NCBI GenBank assembly: GCA_009693115.1
Contig: SHXW01000015.1
Span: 1 to 59,364, forward strand
Direction: 5' to 3'
Origin: Dehalococcoidia bacterium
GTDB lineage: Bacteria; Chloroflexota; Dehalococcoidia; Lucifugimonadales; Lucifugimonadaceae
DNA: 59,364 nucleotides
The notes under the pieces were generated by a model. That model was given only the letters and a program-made list of their open reading frames with translations. It ran no database searches and was not told where the DNA came from. Every line of letters starts with the position of its first letter. Position 1 is the stretch's first letter. This document shows, piece after piece, positions 35,515-43,777 of this stretch. The translations under genes and the position numbers were made by a program.

Positions 35515-35577
35515 GGGGCACGGTAGTGCTGTTCGAGCAGCAGTGCCCTGCCCTCTCCGGGCCGGAGAGGGCTTTTC
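35515..35577 (+). terminator. Terminator-like leader hairpin before proC
   Basis: After a first possible stem (GGGCAC near 35517 with GTGCCC near 35543), a CCCTCTCCGG/CCGGAGAGGG stem (35551-35571) is followed by CTTTTC. The structure sits between the TATAAT box and the proC start. It could be a transcription attenuator, or simply a member of the dispersed CCCTCTCC palindrome family. Confidence 0.45.
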
Positions 35578-35604
35578 GGATGGTCCGGCAAACAACAGGT
35601 TGTG

Positions 35605-36408
35605 ATGATGAAGATTGCGTTCATTGGTGGCGGCGTTATGGCCGAGGCGATCATCGCCGGGGTCCGCGACGCCAAGCTCCCGTGCGAAATAGCCATAGGC
35701 GAGCCTGTAAAGGCGCGCAGGGACGCGCTTGCTAAGTACAACTTAGACGCGGTCGCCGAAAATGCTCAGGCGGCGAAAGGCGCAGATATCGTGGCGCTGG
35801 CCGTGAAACCCCAGCAGTTCGACCATGCCGCTTCTGAGCTTAAGGGCGTCCTGACGCCTGACCAGACTGTACTTTCGATCATGGCCGGGGTGAAGATGCA
35901 CTCCATCGGCCTGAAGCTTAACCACCGCAGGCTGATCCGGGTGATGCCGAACACGCCCGCCCAGATCAGGCAGGGGATGAGCGTGTGGACCGCATCGGCT
36001 GAGGTTCCTCAGGAACACATGGACTTCACCCAGAAGATGCTGGCCGCGGTCGGTGACGAGATAAAGCTGGGTGAGGAAAAGTACGTTGATATGGCGACGG
36101 CGCTGAGCGCGAGCGGGCCGGCGTATGTGTTCCTGTTCATAGAATCGTTGACTGATGCTGGAGTGCTGCTTGGGATGCCGCTCGACGTGGCGCGGCGGCT
36201 CGCTGTGAAGACGGTGATGGGCAGCGCGGCGCTCGTCAAGGAGTCCGGCAGACACCCGGCGGAGTTGCGGAACGGCGTGACGTCTCCGGGCGGGACAACG
36301 GCCGCAGCACTGCTCGCGCTTGAAGAGGGTGGGTTCCGGGCCGCAACCATCAATGCCGTGAAGGCGGCATACCAGCGCGGCGAGGAACTGGGAGCGGGGT
36401 CAAAGTGA
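35605..36408 (+). CDS. proC: Pyrroline-5-carboxylate reductase
   Basis: This 267-residue enzyme performs the last step of proline synthesis. It has the Rossmann start KIAFIGGGVMAEAIIAG, AVKPQQFDHAASEL, LIRVMPNTPAQIRQGMSVW, and the family signature segment with ALSASGPAYVFLFIESL and GVTSPGGTTAAALLALEEGG. Three adjacent starts are possible (GTG 35602, ATG 35605, ATG 35608), with only a weak AGGT-like site. Its stop overlaps the yggT start by 4 bp, so the two are translationally coupled. Confidence 0.95.
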   Translation: MMKIAFIGGGVMAEAIIAGVRDAKLPCEIAIGEPVKARRDALAKYNLDAVAENAQAAKGADIVALAVKPQQFDHAASELKGVLTPDQTVLSIMAGVKMHSIGLKLNHRRLIRVMPNTPAQIRQGMSVWTASAEVPQEHMDFTQKMLAAVGDEIKLGEEKYVDMATALSASGPAYVFLFIESLTDAGVLLGMPLDVARRLAVKTVMGSAALVKESGRHPAELRNGVTSPGGTTAAALLALEEGGFRAATINAVKAAYQRGEELGAGSK

Positions 36409-36665
36409 CAGCCGACAAGATACTGCCTCTCATCGGGCTTGTCCTGTACCTATTGGCGTGGTTGATCATCGCTCGTTCACTGCTGTCATGGTTCCCGAAC
36501 GCACGTGGTAACCCGTTCATCGAAATAGTGTTCCGGCTGACTGACCCGATACTGGTGCCACTTCAGCGGATAATCCCACGTCTGGGGATGATTGACCTCA
36601 GCCCGATGATCGCGACGCTGGTTCTTTTCGCGCTCGCGGCGGTACTAAAAGCACCCGGGTTCTGA
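36405..36665 (+). CDS. YggT family membrane protein
   Basis: This 86-residue protein has two hydrophobic segments (LIGLVLYLLAWLIIARSLLSW and the C-terminal MIATLVLFALAAVLKA) around the family motif FRLTDPILVPLQRIIPRLGMIDLSP. The family is linked to osmotic stress and, in some groups, to cell division and thylakoid biogenesis; the exact role is unclear. The GTG start overlaps the proC stop (GTGA). The 3' end overlaps the convergent DUF167 gene by 68 bp. Confidence 0.9.
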   Translation: MTADKILPLIGLVLYLLAWLIIARSLLSWFPNARGNPFIEIVFRLTDPILVPLQRIIPRLGMIDLSPMIATLVLFALAAVLKAPGF

Positions 36666-36906
36666 GTTCTGCCTCGTCCATTCCTGCAACATTGACGACT
36701 TTTTGCCTGCCCGTGTCCCCGCGCAAGATGGTGATGCTGGACCGCGGGACACCGAGCATTTTCGAGAGAACCTTGATGACCGCCTGGTTCGCCGCTCCTT
36801 CGGCCGGCGGTGCCGTCACACGTACCTTGAGGACGCCGTCAGCGCCGTAGCCCGAGACTTCACTTGTGGAGGCTCCTGGCTGGACGCGAATGGTTATGCG
36901 GGCCAT
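36598..36906 (-). CDS. DUF167 (YggU-type) protein
   Basis: This 102-residue protein matches the DUF167 family: ITIRVQPGASTSEV at the start, LKVRVTAPPAEGAANQAVIKVLSKMLGVPRSSITILRG and GRQKVV. The function is unknown. ATG 36906 gives the usual N-terminus; an in-frame upstream start would add 11 residues. In many bacteria the yggT and yggU genes are tandem, but here they converge and their coding ends overlap by 68 bp on opposite strands. Confidence 0.88.
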   Translation of the reverse strand: MARITIRVQPGASTSEVSGYGADGVLKVRVTAPPAEGAANQAVIKVLSKMLGVPRSSITILRGDTGRQKVVNVAGMDEAELRTRVLLVPPRARKEPASRSSG

Positions 36907-37014
36907 GTGGGTAAACCTGTTCTCGTTTCTGATCGGCATCGCCGCGTTGCGTCGGCAGAGGGCCTGGCTCCAGTGCCCTCACCCCAAGCCGCTACTTAGA
37001 GAGTGGAGGGACAA

Positions 37015-37773
37015 CTACGCGTGGGCCAGCGCGCCGCCGTCCACAAAAACCGTCTGCCCGGTGATGAAGCTGGAAGCGTCTGAGGCCAGATAAACGAGCA
37101 GGCCGGAGAGGTCATCAGGGTGGCCCTTGCGGCGGAGCGGGAGATAGCGGACGAGGCGATCCTTCTGTTGCGCTTCCAGTGGGCGGTGGGTCGCCTCTGT
37201 CCAGCCGTAACCGATGCCGTTGACTCTGATGCCCGTGCCGGCCCATTCGAGAGCGAGGGACTGTGTCATGGCATCGAGCGCGGCCTGCGTCATCGAATAG
37301 GCAGAGGCGTTCGACAGGCCGCGCCGTGCAAGGCCGGATATGAAGTTGATGATGCGGCCTGAGGGTTGTCGGGACAGATGCGCGCCTGCGCCCTGGCACC
37401 ACCTGAACGCCGAGGCGGCGTTGCGGTCGAAGAGGTTGAGCAGGTCTGAGTCCGAGAGTTCGCTGATCGGACGGAATAGTTCGGCCTGCGGGGCGTTTAC
37501 CAGTATGTCCAGCCTCCCGAAGCGCTCCTCTACCCGACTGACGGCGCTGGATATGGCATGTTTGTCGTTGAGGGGGCCGCCCAGGAACAAGTCAGCGCCC
37601 GTGTCCGCGCCCAGCGTGGCGACCTCATGTGACCCCGCAGCGAGGGCCACTTTCGCTCCCGCGCACTGCAGAGCGCGTGTGAGCGGCGCGGCCCAACCGG
37701 GCGCGCCGACGTGCAGGATGGCGACTTTGCCGTCCAGCGGTTTCGCCCGTTGCGTGACTGGGCTATCAGACAT
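37015..37773 (-). CDS. SDR-fold protein lacking the catalytic lysine
   Basis: This 252-residue protein has the SDR fold, with strand LDGKVAILHV, LDILVN, RIINFIS and the C-terminal SSFITGQTVFVDGG. The cofactor loop TGxxxGIG is replaced by VGAPGWAA (22-29) and NNAG by NAPQ (93-96). The active-site YxxxK is Y159-SMT-Q163, so the catalytic Lys is Gln (codon CAG, checked on the complement). It is therefore probably inactive alone. Its start overlaps the end of the intact SDR gene by 8 bp, which suggests a two-subunit enzyme. Confidence 0.85.
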   Translation of the reverse strand: MSDSPVTQRAKPLDGKVAILHVGAPGWAAPLTRALQCAGAKVALAAGSHEVATLGADTGADLFLGGPLNDKHAISSAVSRVEERFGRLDILVNAPQAELFRPISELSDSDLLNLFDRNAASAFRWCQGAGAHLSRQPSGRIINFISGLARRGLSNASAYSMTQAALDAMTQSLALEWAGTGIRVNGIGYGWTEATHRPLEAQQKDRLVRYLPLRRKGHPDDLSGLLVYLASDASSFITGQTVFVDGGALAHA

Positions 37774-38584
37774 GCGGCGTCACCGGCGCATATCCAGTCG
37801 GTGCGTAGCCGCCTGCGAGGCCGCCGCCATCTATGACAAAGACTTCTCCGGTCATGTAGTTGGAAGCCTCCGATGCCAGCCAGGTGACAAGGTGTCCCAA
37901 TTCATCTGGACGGCCCACGCGTCCCACAGGAATGAACTCGGCTGAGGGGAGTGCCATGGGACTGGAAGCAGTGCCTTCCGTCGGGAAGAAGCCTGGGACG
38001 ACGCAATTGGCTGTGACTCCGTACCTGCCCAGGCTGACAGCCAGAGAGCGAGTGAGCTGGACGATTGCCCCCTTCGCGCAGCCGTACATGTAGTTGTCCC
38101 GCGCTCCACGCATGCCGAGGCCGGAGGAGATGTTGATGATCTTCCCACGGCCGCGGTCACTCATCTGTTTCGACACTGCGCGTGAGCAGAAAAAGGCGGG
38201 GTCGAGGATCCCAGAGATACCGGAGCGCCAGTCATCGTCAGACAGGTCCCAGATCGCGCGGCCGCCCTGCCCTGCCACCAGTCCGGCGTTGTTGACAAGC
38301 ACATCCACCGGGCCGAGTTCGCGCTCGATCTGCGCGAAGACAGCGCCAACGGTCCCGCCGGCGGTGAGGTCGGCTGAAATGCCGAAGGATCGCCCGCCTA
38401 GATCGTTGATCCGCCTGACGGCTTCTTCGATTGGCCTAGGACGGCGGCCTATCACGGCGACGTCCGCGCCTGCACGCGCGAGGCCCAGTGCCATCTCAAG
38501 ACCCAGGCCGCTGCCGCCGCCTGTGATGGCGGCGACCTTGCCTGTGAGGTCAAACATGGGGGACTGCGAATATCGCTCTGACAT
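37766..38584 (-). CDS. SDR family NAD(P)-dependent oxidoreductase
   Basis: This 272-residue classical SDR has the cofactor motif TGGGSGLG (21-28), NNAG (98-101), a Ser in NISSGLG (about 153), the catalytic Y167xxxK171 (YGCAK) and the C-terminal MTGEVFVIDGGG. Asp/Arg determinants after the second strand (VIGRRPRP) suggest NADP(H), but this is inference. The substrate is unknown. The start ATG has GAAGG upstream. The gene ends inside the start of the degenerate SDR gene, so the pair is transcribed and probably translated together. Confidence 0.92.
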   Translation of the reverse strand: MSERYSQSPMFDLTGKVAAITGGGSGLGLEMALGLARAGADVAVIGRRPRPIEEAVRRINDLGGRSFGISADLTAGGTVGAVFAQIERELGPVDVLVNNAGLVAGQGGRAIWDLSDDDWRSGISGILDPAFFCSRAVSKQMSDRGRGKIINISSGLGMRGARDNYMYGCAKGAIVQLTRSLAVSLGRYGVTANCVVPGFFPTEGTASSPMALPSAEFIPVGRVGRPDELGHLVTWLASEASNYMTGEVFVIDGGGLAGGYAPTGYAPVTPHV

Positions 38585-38621
38585 GGAGCCTTCACCGTGA
38601 ATTGGGAGTGCAGCCTGTCAT

Positions 38622-39506
38622 TTATAGGGGCGACTGCAGGGTAACTTCTCCCGCAGACATGGGCCAGAGGCGGCCGGTTGAGTCTCGCACGAGTAGGCGC
38701 CCGACTTCATCCACGCCTTCCGCCCTGCCGTGTACAACGCGGTCAGGACCTGGCGGGCTACCCACGGTAACTGACACATCCGAACCGATGGTTTCGAGCC
38801 TCGATGACCATTCCGGGACTAACGAGTCGCCACGGACGAGGCGAGCGTAAAGCCGATCCATGTGTTTCAGAAGCAAGGTGAAAGTGGCGAGGCGCGAAAC
38901 GGAACCGCCGGCAATGGCGCGCAGGCTCGTCGCCATTGAAGTGGCCTCATGCTTGCCCGACGAAATTGCGCCCGGAGGATCCAAGTTCACGTTGAGGCCG
39001 ATTCCAACAACGGTAATCAGCGTGTCACTCGATGAAGCTGCCGCCTCGCCCGGTCTGACGGAACCGGACAGGAGCGTGCCCTGGCGGGTCTCGGCTATGA
39101 CACCGCACAGTTTCCGGCCTCCGATGCGCACATCATTGGGCCATTTTATTGACGGATGTACGCCAGTCACGTTCTCGGCCGTATCCGCGGCCGCCAGCGC
39201 GGCAAGCATCAAGAGCTGGTGAACGTAACTCGGCCGGGGACGGAAGACGACCGAGAGCAGGAGGTCTTCGCCGGGCCATGACACCCATGCCCTGCCATGA
39301 CGACCGCGGCCTGCTGCCTGGGAGTCTGCGAGAACGACCAGGCCCTCAGGCGCTCCTTCCGACGCCAGGCGAGACGTGTCGTCCATCGTCGAGCCTGTGA
39401 GTACGTAGTGGATTACCTGCGCGCCTACGATCTCGCCTGTGCGGCCTGACAAGGCAGCGAAGGACGAGTCTTTGACGTGTTCAGGCGCTTGGGGAGCCTC
39501 TGTCAT
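38622..39506 (-). CDS. birA: Biotin--[acetyl-CoA carboxylase] ligase, monofunctional
   Basis: This 294-residue ligase attaches biotin to carboxylase carrier domains. It has GSTMDDTSRLA, the biotinyl-AMP loop GRGRHGRAW (66-74), KWPNDV (121-126), GRKLCGVIAE and GIGLNVN, then a C-terminal SH3-like domain. There is no N-terminal helix-turn-helix, so it is the ligase-only form without repressor function. It lies 37 bp upstream of the SDR pair on the minus strand and may head that operon. Confidence 0.92.
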   Translation of the reverse strand: MTEAPQAPEHVKDSSFAALSGRTGEIVGAQVIHYVLTGSTMDDTSRLASEGAPEGLVVLADSQAAGRGRHGRAWVSWPGEDLLLSVVFRPRPSYVHQLLMLAALAAADTAENVTGVHPSIKWPNDVRIGGRKLCGVIAETRQGTLLSGSVRPGEAAASSSDTLITVVGIGLNVNLDPPGAISSGKHEATSMATSLRAIAGGSVSRLATFTLLLKHMDRLYARLVRGDSLVPEWSSRLETIGSDVSVTVGSPPGPDRVVHGRAEGVDEVGRLLVRDSTGRLWPMSAGEVTLQSPL

Positions 39507-40015
39507 GTGTAATCAGGCGCCGAGATAGTCGAAACGTTCAGCCAGAGGGATGTGTGTAGCTGCCCTCACCAGGTTTCCGTACCGATTCCAGTCATCGTTA
39601 CAGCCCGGCGGACAAGCCGCTGGGGGCAAGTTTACCTGCGCACCCGAGGCAGATGCGCAAGGCTGGGTAGAGGATCTGCTGCTTCGGGACATACTGCGTC
39701 GGATCACTAAACACTTATTCTGCATACCAATAGCTTGTGAATGCGCCTGGACTCTTTCGCGGAGGAACGCTTCGGCCTACACACTGCGTCCTTTCCCGCC
39801 GGGCGGAAACCCGAAGGAGAGGGGATCCGCTTAAACATGTCAGCACACAGGGCCGGATCAGTGTAGAAAGGGCCGCTCTGATGGGCGGCCCTTTCGTGCC
39901 TGGACTCTCAGGCCGTACACTCACGGCACATTTTCAAGGCCCTACCCCGGCCCGCGATACGACGGCTCCCTCAATCGTTGATGAGACAGCGGCTGCGGGA
40001 AGTGAGAGGTGACAG
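39507..40015. other. Intergenic, 509 bp, divergent birA/acetamidase
   Basis: The spacer contains a strong hairpin at 39867-39894 but no recognisable gene. No tRNA, SRP RNA, RNase P or tmRNA signature was found. Confidence 0.35.
39867..39894. terminator. Orphan terminator-like hairpin
   Basis: A 10-bp stem AAAGGGCCGC/GCGGCCCTTT with an 8-base loop ends in a short T run in either direction. No plus-strand gene lies upstream within 1.2 kb, so its transcript is unknown. Confidence 0.5.
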
Positions 40016-40939
40016 GTGCAGCGAGCTACGACCCAGACCCTGTATTACGAACATTCGGCCCTGAACCCGGTCACGATGCGAGTGAAGCCCGGAGAGGTGT
40101 TTGAAGTAGAGACACAGATGAACCGCGGGCCGAACGCTGTAATCGTGCCAGCAGATATACGCGACCTGTACAACAAATACAGGTCGGATGCGCAACCACA
40201 GGACAGGGGTAACGCTGCCTCGGGATGCATATATGTTGAAGGCGCACACCCAGGGCAGGCCATCGTGGTGCATATCGAAGACATCAAGACCCACCCGGTC
40301 GGGTGGAACGGGTACTGGGGCAACACTGGGGCAATGCCGGCGTATCTCGGCGGCAGCAGCATTGGACAGCAATTCAAGGTGGTGAGAATCGAGGGCGACA
40401 AGATCGTCTGGAACAGCAGGCTCTCTTTCCCCACCGAACCGATGCTGGGTGTGGTGGGTGTCGCGCCGTACCGCGAGGCGCGGACGAACTCTTGGGCTGG
40501 CGAATGGGGCGGGAACATGGACGCGCAGGAGGTGTCCGCAGGAGCATCGGTGACTCTGCCGGTATTCCATCCTGGCGCGCTACTGCATGTCGGGGACATG
40601 CACGCCCGTCAGGGGGACGGTGAGATTTCCGGCGGCGGTGGGATAGAGACCGGCGGTGTGGCACGGCTGCGAGTGGACGTGATCCCGCTGCCGCGGCATC
40701 TGACGTGGCCGCGCATTGAGAACGCCACGCACATTGCTACTGTGGCACAGGGCAAACCCGCGGAGGATGCGTTCAGGCTTGCACTGTGCGAGATGATCTT
40801 GTGGTTGGAGGCCAGCTACAAGATGCCGCGCGGCGAGGCGTTCATGTTCCTGGCACAGTGTCTTGAGGCGCGCGTGACGCAATTCGTGAATCCCAGCTAT
40901 ACGTATATTTGCAAGGTGAACAAAAAGTATCTGGCGTAG
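40016..40939 (+). CDS. Acetamidase/formamidase family protein
   Basis: This 307-residue protein belongs to the FmdA/AmdA family, which hydrolyses short amides to acid and ammonia. The family core is present: GGNMDAQEVSAGASVTLPV followed by HPGALLHVGDMHARQGDGEISGGG, and near the end MPRGEAFMFLAQCLEARVTQ. The GTG start has GAGAGGTGA a few bases upstream, close to an ideal site. The gene stands alone or leads the following monooxygenase gene (99 bp gap). The true substrate cannot be read from sequence. Confidence 0.88.
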   Translation: MQRATTQTLYYEHSALNPVTMRVKPGEVFEVETQMNRGPNAVIVPADIRDLYNKYRSDAQPQDRGNAASGCIYVEGAHPGQAIVVHIEDIKTHPVGWNGYWGNTGAMPAYLGGSSIGQQFKVVRIEGDKIVWNSRLSFPTEPMLGVVGVAPYREARTNSWAGEWGGNMDAQEVSAGASVTLPVFHPGALLHVGDMHARQGDGEISGGGGIETGGVARLRVDVIPLPRHLTWPRIENATHIATVAQGKPAEDAFRLALCEMILWLEASYKMPRGEAFMFLAQCLEARVTQFVNPSYTYICKVNKKYLA

Positions 40940-41038
40940 TGGGAGCCGGACACCCGCCGCGCTGGTGCCAGACCGATATCCCTTCACCACAACCAGCGCG
41001 TTTGCAGCGGCAAATGTCCTCTTGGTCCTTACGGTTTA

Positions 41039-42052
41039 TTGATAAAACTTTCTGTGCTTGACCAGTCGCCGATTGTCTCCGGCGCCACGGCTCGGGACGC
41101 GGTGCTGGCGACTATCGCTCTTGCAAAGTTGGCGGACAGGCTGGGCTATCACCGCTACTGGCTTGCTGAACACCACAGCTCTGGCACACTCGCAGACGCC
41201 AGCCCAGAGATACTCATCCCGGTGGTCGCGGCGCACACGGAGCGGATCAGGGTGGGCAGCGGCGGCGTGATGCTGTCGCACTACAGCGCTCTCAAGGTTG
41301 CCGAGCAGTTCAGGATGATCGAGACGCTCTATCCGGGCCGCATCGACATGGGGCTTGGCCGCGCGCCGGGGAGCGACGGACGCACGGCTGAGGCTTTGCA
41401 ACCGGGCCCGGTGGCGAGGAACGTTGAGGCGTACCCGCAGCAGGTGCTGGACCTGGTCAACTACCTGCGCGGCGAATTGCCAGCCGGCCATGAATTCCGC
41501 GGGATCACCGCGATGCCCGCCGGGCCGGGGATGCCGGAGCCGTGGCTGCTGGCGTCCTCGATGGGCAGCACGTACTACGCCGCTGCGCTGGGATTGCCGC
41601 TTTCGTTCGCGCACTTCATTTCGCAAGGCAGCGGGCCGCAGGCGGTGGAGTGGTACAGGAAGCACTATCAACCTTCGGCGCTGTTCCCGGAGCCTCGAGT
41701 GAATGTGGGAATCGCAGCGACGTGCGCGGACACGGACGAGGAGGGGACGCGTCTGGGGCTGGTGCGGCACTACATGAAGATGCGGCGGGAGGAGGGCCGG
41801 CCTCTGGAACATGTGCCGTCGATGGAGGAAGTCGAGGATGCGGTGAAGGGGTTATCGGACCACGCACTCGCCTACATCGAGGGGTTGCAGTCAAAGGCGA
41901 TAGAGGGCGGGCCGAACAGAGTCAGGTCGCAGATTGAATCGCTTGCCGCTGAGTACGGGACTGACGAGGTCATCGTGCTGACGATAGCGCCGACGTATGA
42001 GGCACGCTCGCGCTCGTATGAGTTGCTGGCAGGCGCGTTCGGGCTGACATGA
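41039..42052 (+). CDS. LLM-class flavin-dependent oxidoreductase
   Basis: This 337-residue luciferase-like TIM-barrel protein has LSVLDQSPIVSGAT at the start, HRYWLAEHHSSGTLADASPEILI, RIRVGSGGVMLSHYSALKVAEQFRMIETLYPGRIDMGLGRAPG and the C-terminal DEVIVLTIAP. It matches the MsnO8/YhbW-type subgroup, which uses reduced FMN and oxygen on unknown substrates. The start is TTG without a clear binding site. SAR202 genomes carry many such paralogues and are thought to use them on recalcitrant organic matter. Confidence 0.9.
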   Translation: MIKLSVLDQSPIVSGATARDAVLATIALAKLADRLGYHRYWLAEHHSSGTLADASPEILIPVVAAHTERIRVGSGGVMLSHYSALKVAEQFRMIETLYPGRIDMGLGRAPGSDGRTAEALQPGPVARNVEAYPQQVLDLVNYLRGELPAGHEFRGITAMPAGPGMPEPWLLASSMGSTYYAAALGLPLSFAHFISQGSGPQAVEWYRKHYQPSALFPEPRVNVGIAATCADTDEEGTRLGLVRHYMKMRREEGRPLEHVPSMEEVEDAVKGLSDHALAYIEGLQSKAIEGGPNRVRSQIESLAAEYGTDEVIVLTIAPTYEARSRSYELLAGAFGLT

Positions 42053-42142
42053 TGCCCGGCTTACGCGGTGGATGAGTTTCTGGAACAATTGGCTGCCCGG
42101 CACCGGGCGGCGTTCAAATAGCTCAGACAGGACGATTCTCCA

Positions 42143-43567
42143 ATGCCAGTGAAGCGAAAAGCGGCCACACGGACAGCCTCGACGGCAAAACCTTCGAATG
42201 CGACGAAGGCAAGGGCGACCAAGCCTGTTGCTGCGGGTGCAAAGGGCGCACCAAAGGCGGGCGAGGCGAAGTTCGCTCGCAGCAGGGAGCTGTTCAAACA
42301 GGCGAATTCCCTCGTCGCAGGGGGCATATCGAGCCAGATAAGGCGCGGCGAGTTGCCAGTGCCGCTGTTCTTCGAGCGCGCTCAGGGCGCGTATATGTGG
42401 GACGTGGACGGCAACAAGTACGTTGACTATGTGATGGCTATGGGGCCGAACCTGTTCGGGCATGCCCCGCAGTTCATCACGGACGCGGTGACGGAGGACA
42501 TGAAGAGCGGGTACTCGTTCGCCGGCCAGTTCCAGAAGGAACTGGAAGTTGCCGAGATGGTGCGCGAGGCGGTGCCGCTCAAAGGATTAGTACGGTTCGC
42601 ATCGTCAGGGACGGAGATTGATCAACTTGCCCTGCGACTCGCTCGCGGGTTCACGGGCCGGCCCAAGTATGTGAAGTTTGAGGGGCACTACCACGGCTGG
42701 GTGGACACGGTGCTGGTGAGCGTGCACCCGCCGTTGGGCAAGGCCGGGCCTGCGAAGTCTCCGACGCCGGTGCCGGAGTCGCTGGGCGTCGCGCCGGGCG
42801 CGCTCCAGGACATCATCATCGCCCCGTGGAACGACCTGTCCGCGCTGGAGGCGATCTTCAAGAAGCAGGGCATGGAGATCGCCTGCGTGCTTATGGAGCC
42901 GATACTCGGCAACACGAACTTCATCATGCCGAAGCCGGGTTACCTTGAGGGCGTGCAGGCCCTATGCCGGAAGTACGGGTCGCTCTTCGTCTTCGATGAG
43001 GTGATCACCGGGTTCCGGGTGGCGCTGGGCGGCGCTCAGGAAGTGACGGGGATCGTGCCGGATCTGGCGACTTACGCGAAGGCGCTGGCGGGCGGGTTCC
43101 CCATAGCAATGCTCCTAGGACGCGAAGAAATCATGAAGCTTGTGGGGGATGGTTCTGTCTACCATGGAGGGAGTTTCAATTCGAACGTGATGTCCATTTC
43201 CGCCGCTCACGCGTCCCTGACGCACATCATGGAAGACCCGGCGAGGTTCTATAAGGACCTGAACGGCCGGGGACTGGCCCTGATGGACGGTCTGCGCGAC
43301 GCCGCACGGCGCACGGAGAGCGACTTCCACGTGCAGGGGATCGGATCCTTCTTCGGAACGTCGTTTACGACAAAGGAGGAGATCACGGACTACCGTGATC
43401 ATGCCCGGTTCTGCGACGATGCGAAGCACAGACGTTTTGTACAGGCGATGCTTGAACGTGGCGTACGGCTGGCGACAAATGGCCGATGGCATATGTCATC
43501 GGCACACACGGATGAAGACATCGAGAAGACCATCAGCGCGGCCCATGACGCTTTGAGAGCCATCTAA
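42143..43567 (+). CDS. HemL-like class III aminotransferase/aminomutase with basic tail
   Basis: This 474-residue PLP enzyme resembles glutamate-1-semialdehyde aminomutase. It has NSLVAGGISSQIR, GNKYVDYVMAMGPNLFGHA, RFASSGTEID, FEGHYHGWVDTVLVS, VFDEVITGFRVALGGAQ and the PLP-lysine segment ATYAKALAGGFPIAM. The first 41 residues are a Lys/Ala/Thr-rich tail (RKAATRTASTAKP, KARATKPVAAGAKGAPKAG) of the histone-H1-like type, which ordinary HemL lacks. It may be a HemL paralogue used in catabolism, since no other haem synthesis genes are near. The ATG has no strong binding site. Confidence 0.85.
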   Translation: MPVKRKAATRTASTAKPSNATKARATKPVAAGAKGAPKAGEAKFARSRELFKQANSLVAGGISSQIRRGELPVPLFFERAQGAYMWDVDGNKYVDYVMAMGPNLFGHAPQFITDAVTEDMKSGYSFAGQFQKELEVAEMVREAVPLKGLVRFASSGTEIDQLALRLARGFTGRPKYVKFEGHYHGWVDTVLVSVHPPLGKAGPAKSPTPVPESLGVAPGALQDIIIAPWNDLSALEAIFKKQGMEIACVLMEPILGNTNFIMPKPGYLEGVQALCRKYGSLFVFDEVITGFRVALGGAQEVTGIVPDLATYAKALAGGFPIAMLLGREEIMKLVGDGSVYHGGSFNSNVMSISAAHASLTHIMEDPARFYKDLNGRGLALMDGLRDAARRTESDFHVQGIGSFFGTSFTTKEEITDYRDHARFCDDAKHRRFVQAMLERGVRLATNGRWHMSSAHTDEDIEKTISAAHDALRAI

Positions 43568-43777
43568 AGGGACAGGGCGGGACGCCAGAGTACGGGATAC
43601 AGCACTCAACGCTCTTCCCCGACCCTCTCGTGCCTGGTTGGCACCCGACGAAGAGTGGACTGGAGACTGGGACGGTCTGCCGGAGGGACACCGGCGCTTA
43701 TTCCCAGCGTTACTTTCACATATTCGGCATACCGAGTTTCCTGATTCATTCGGGATGCTCCTGGTGGAGGTTTCACC

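Larger units (their letters stand above)
35297..35604. other. Intergenic, 308 bp, pdxA to proC
   Basis: The spacer holds the candidate proC promoter and leader hairpin in its last 100 bp. The first 200 bp show nothing recognisable. Confidence 0.35.
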
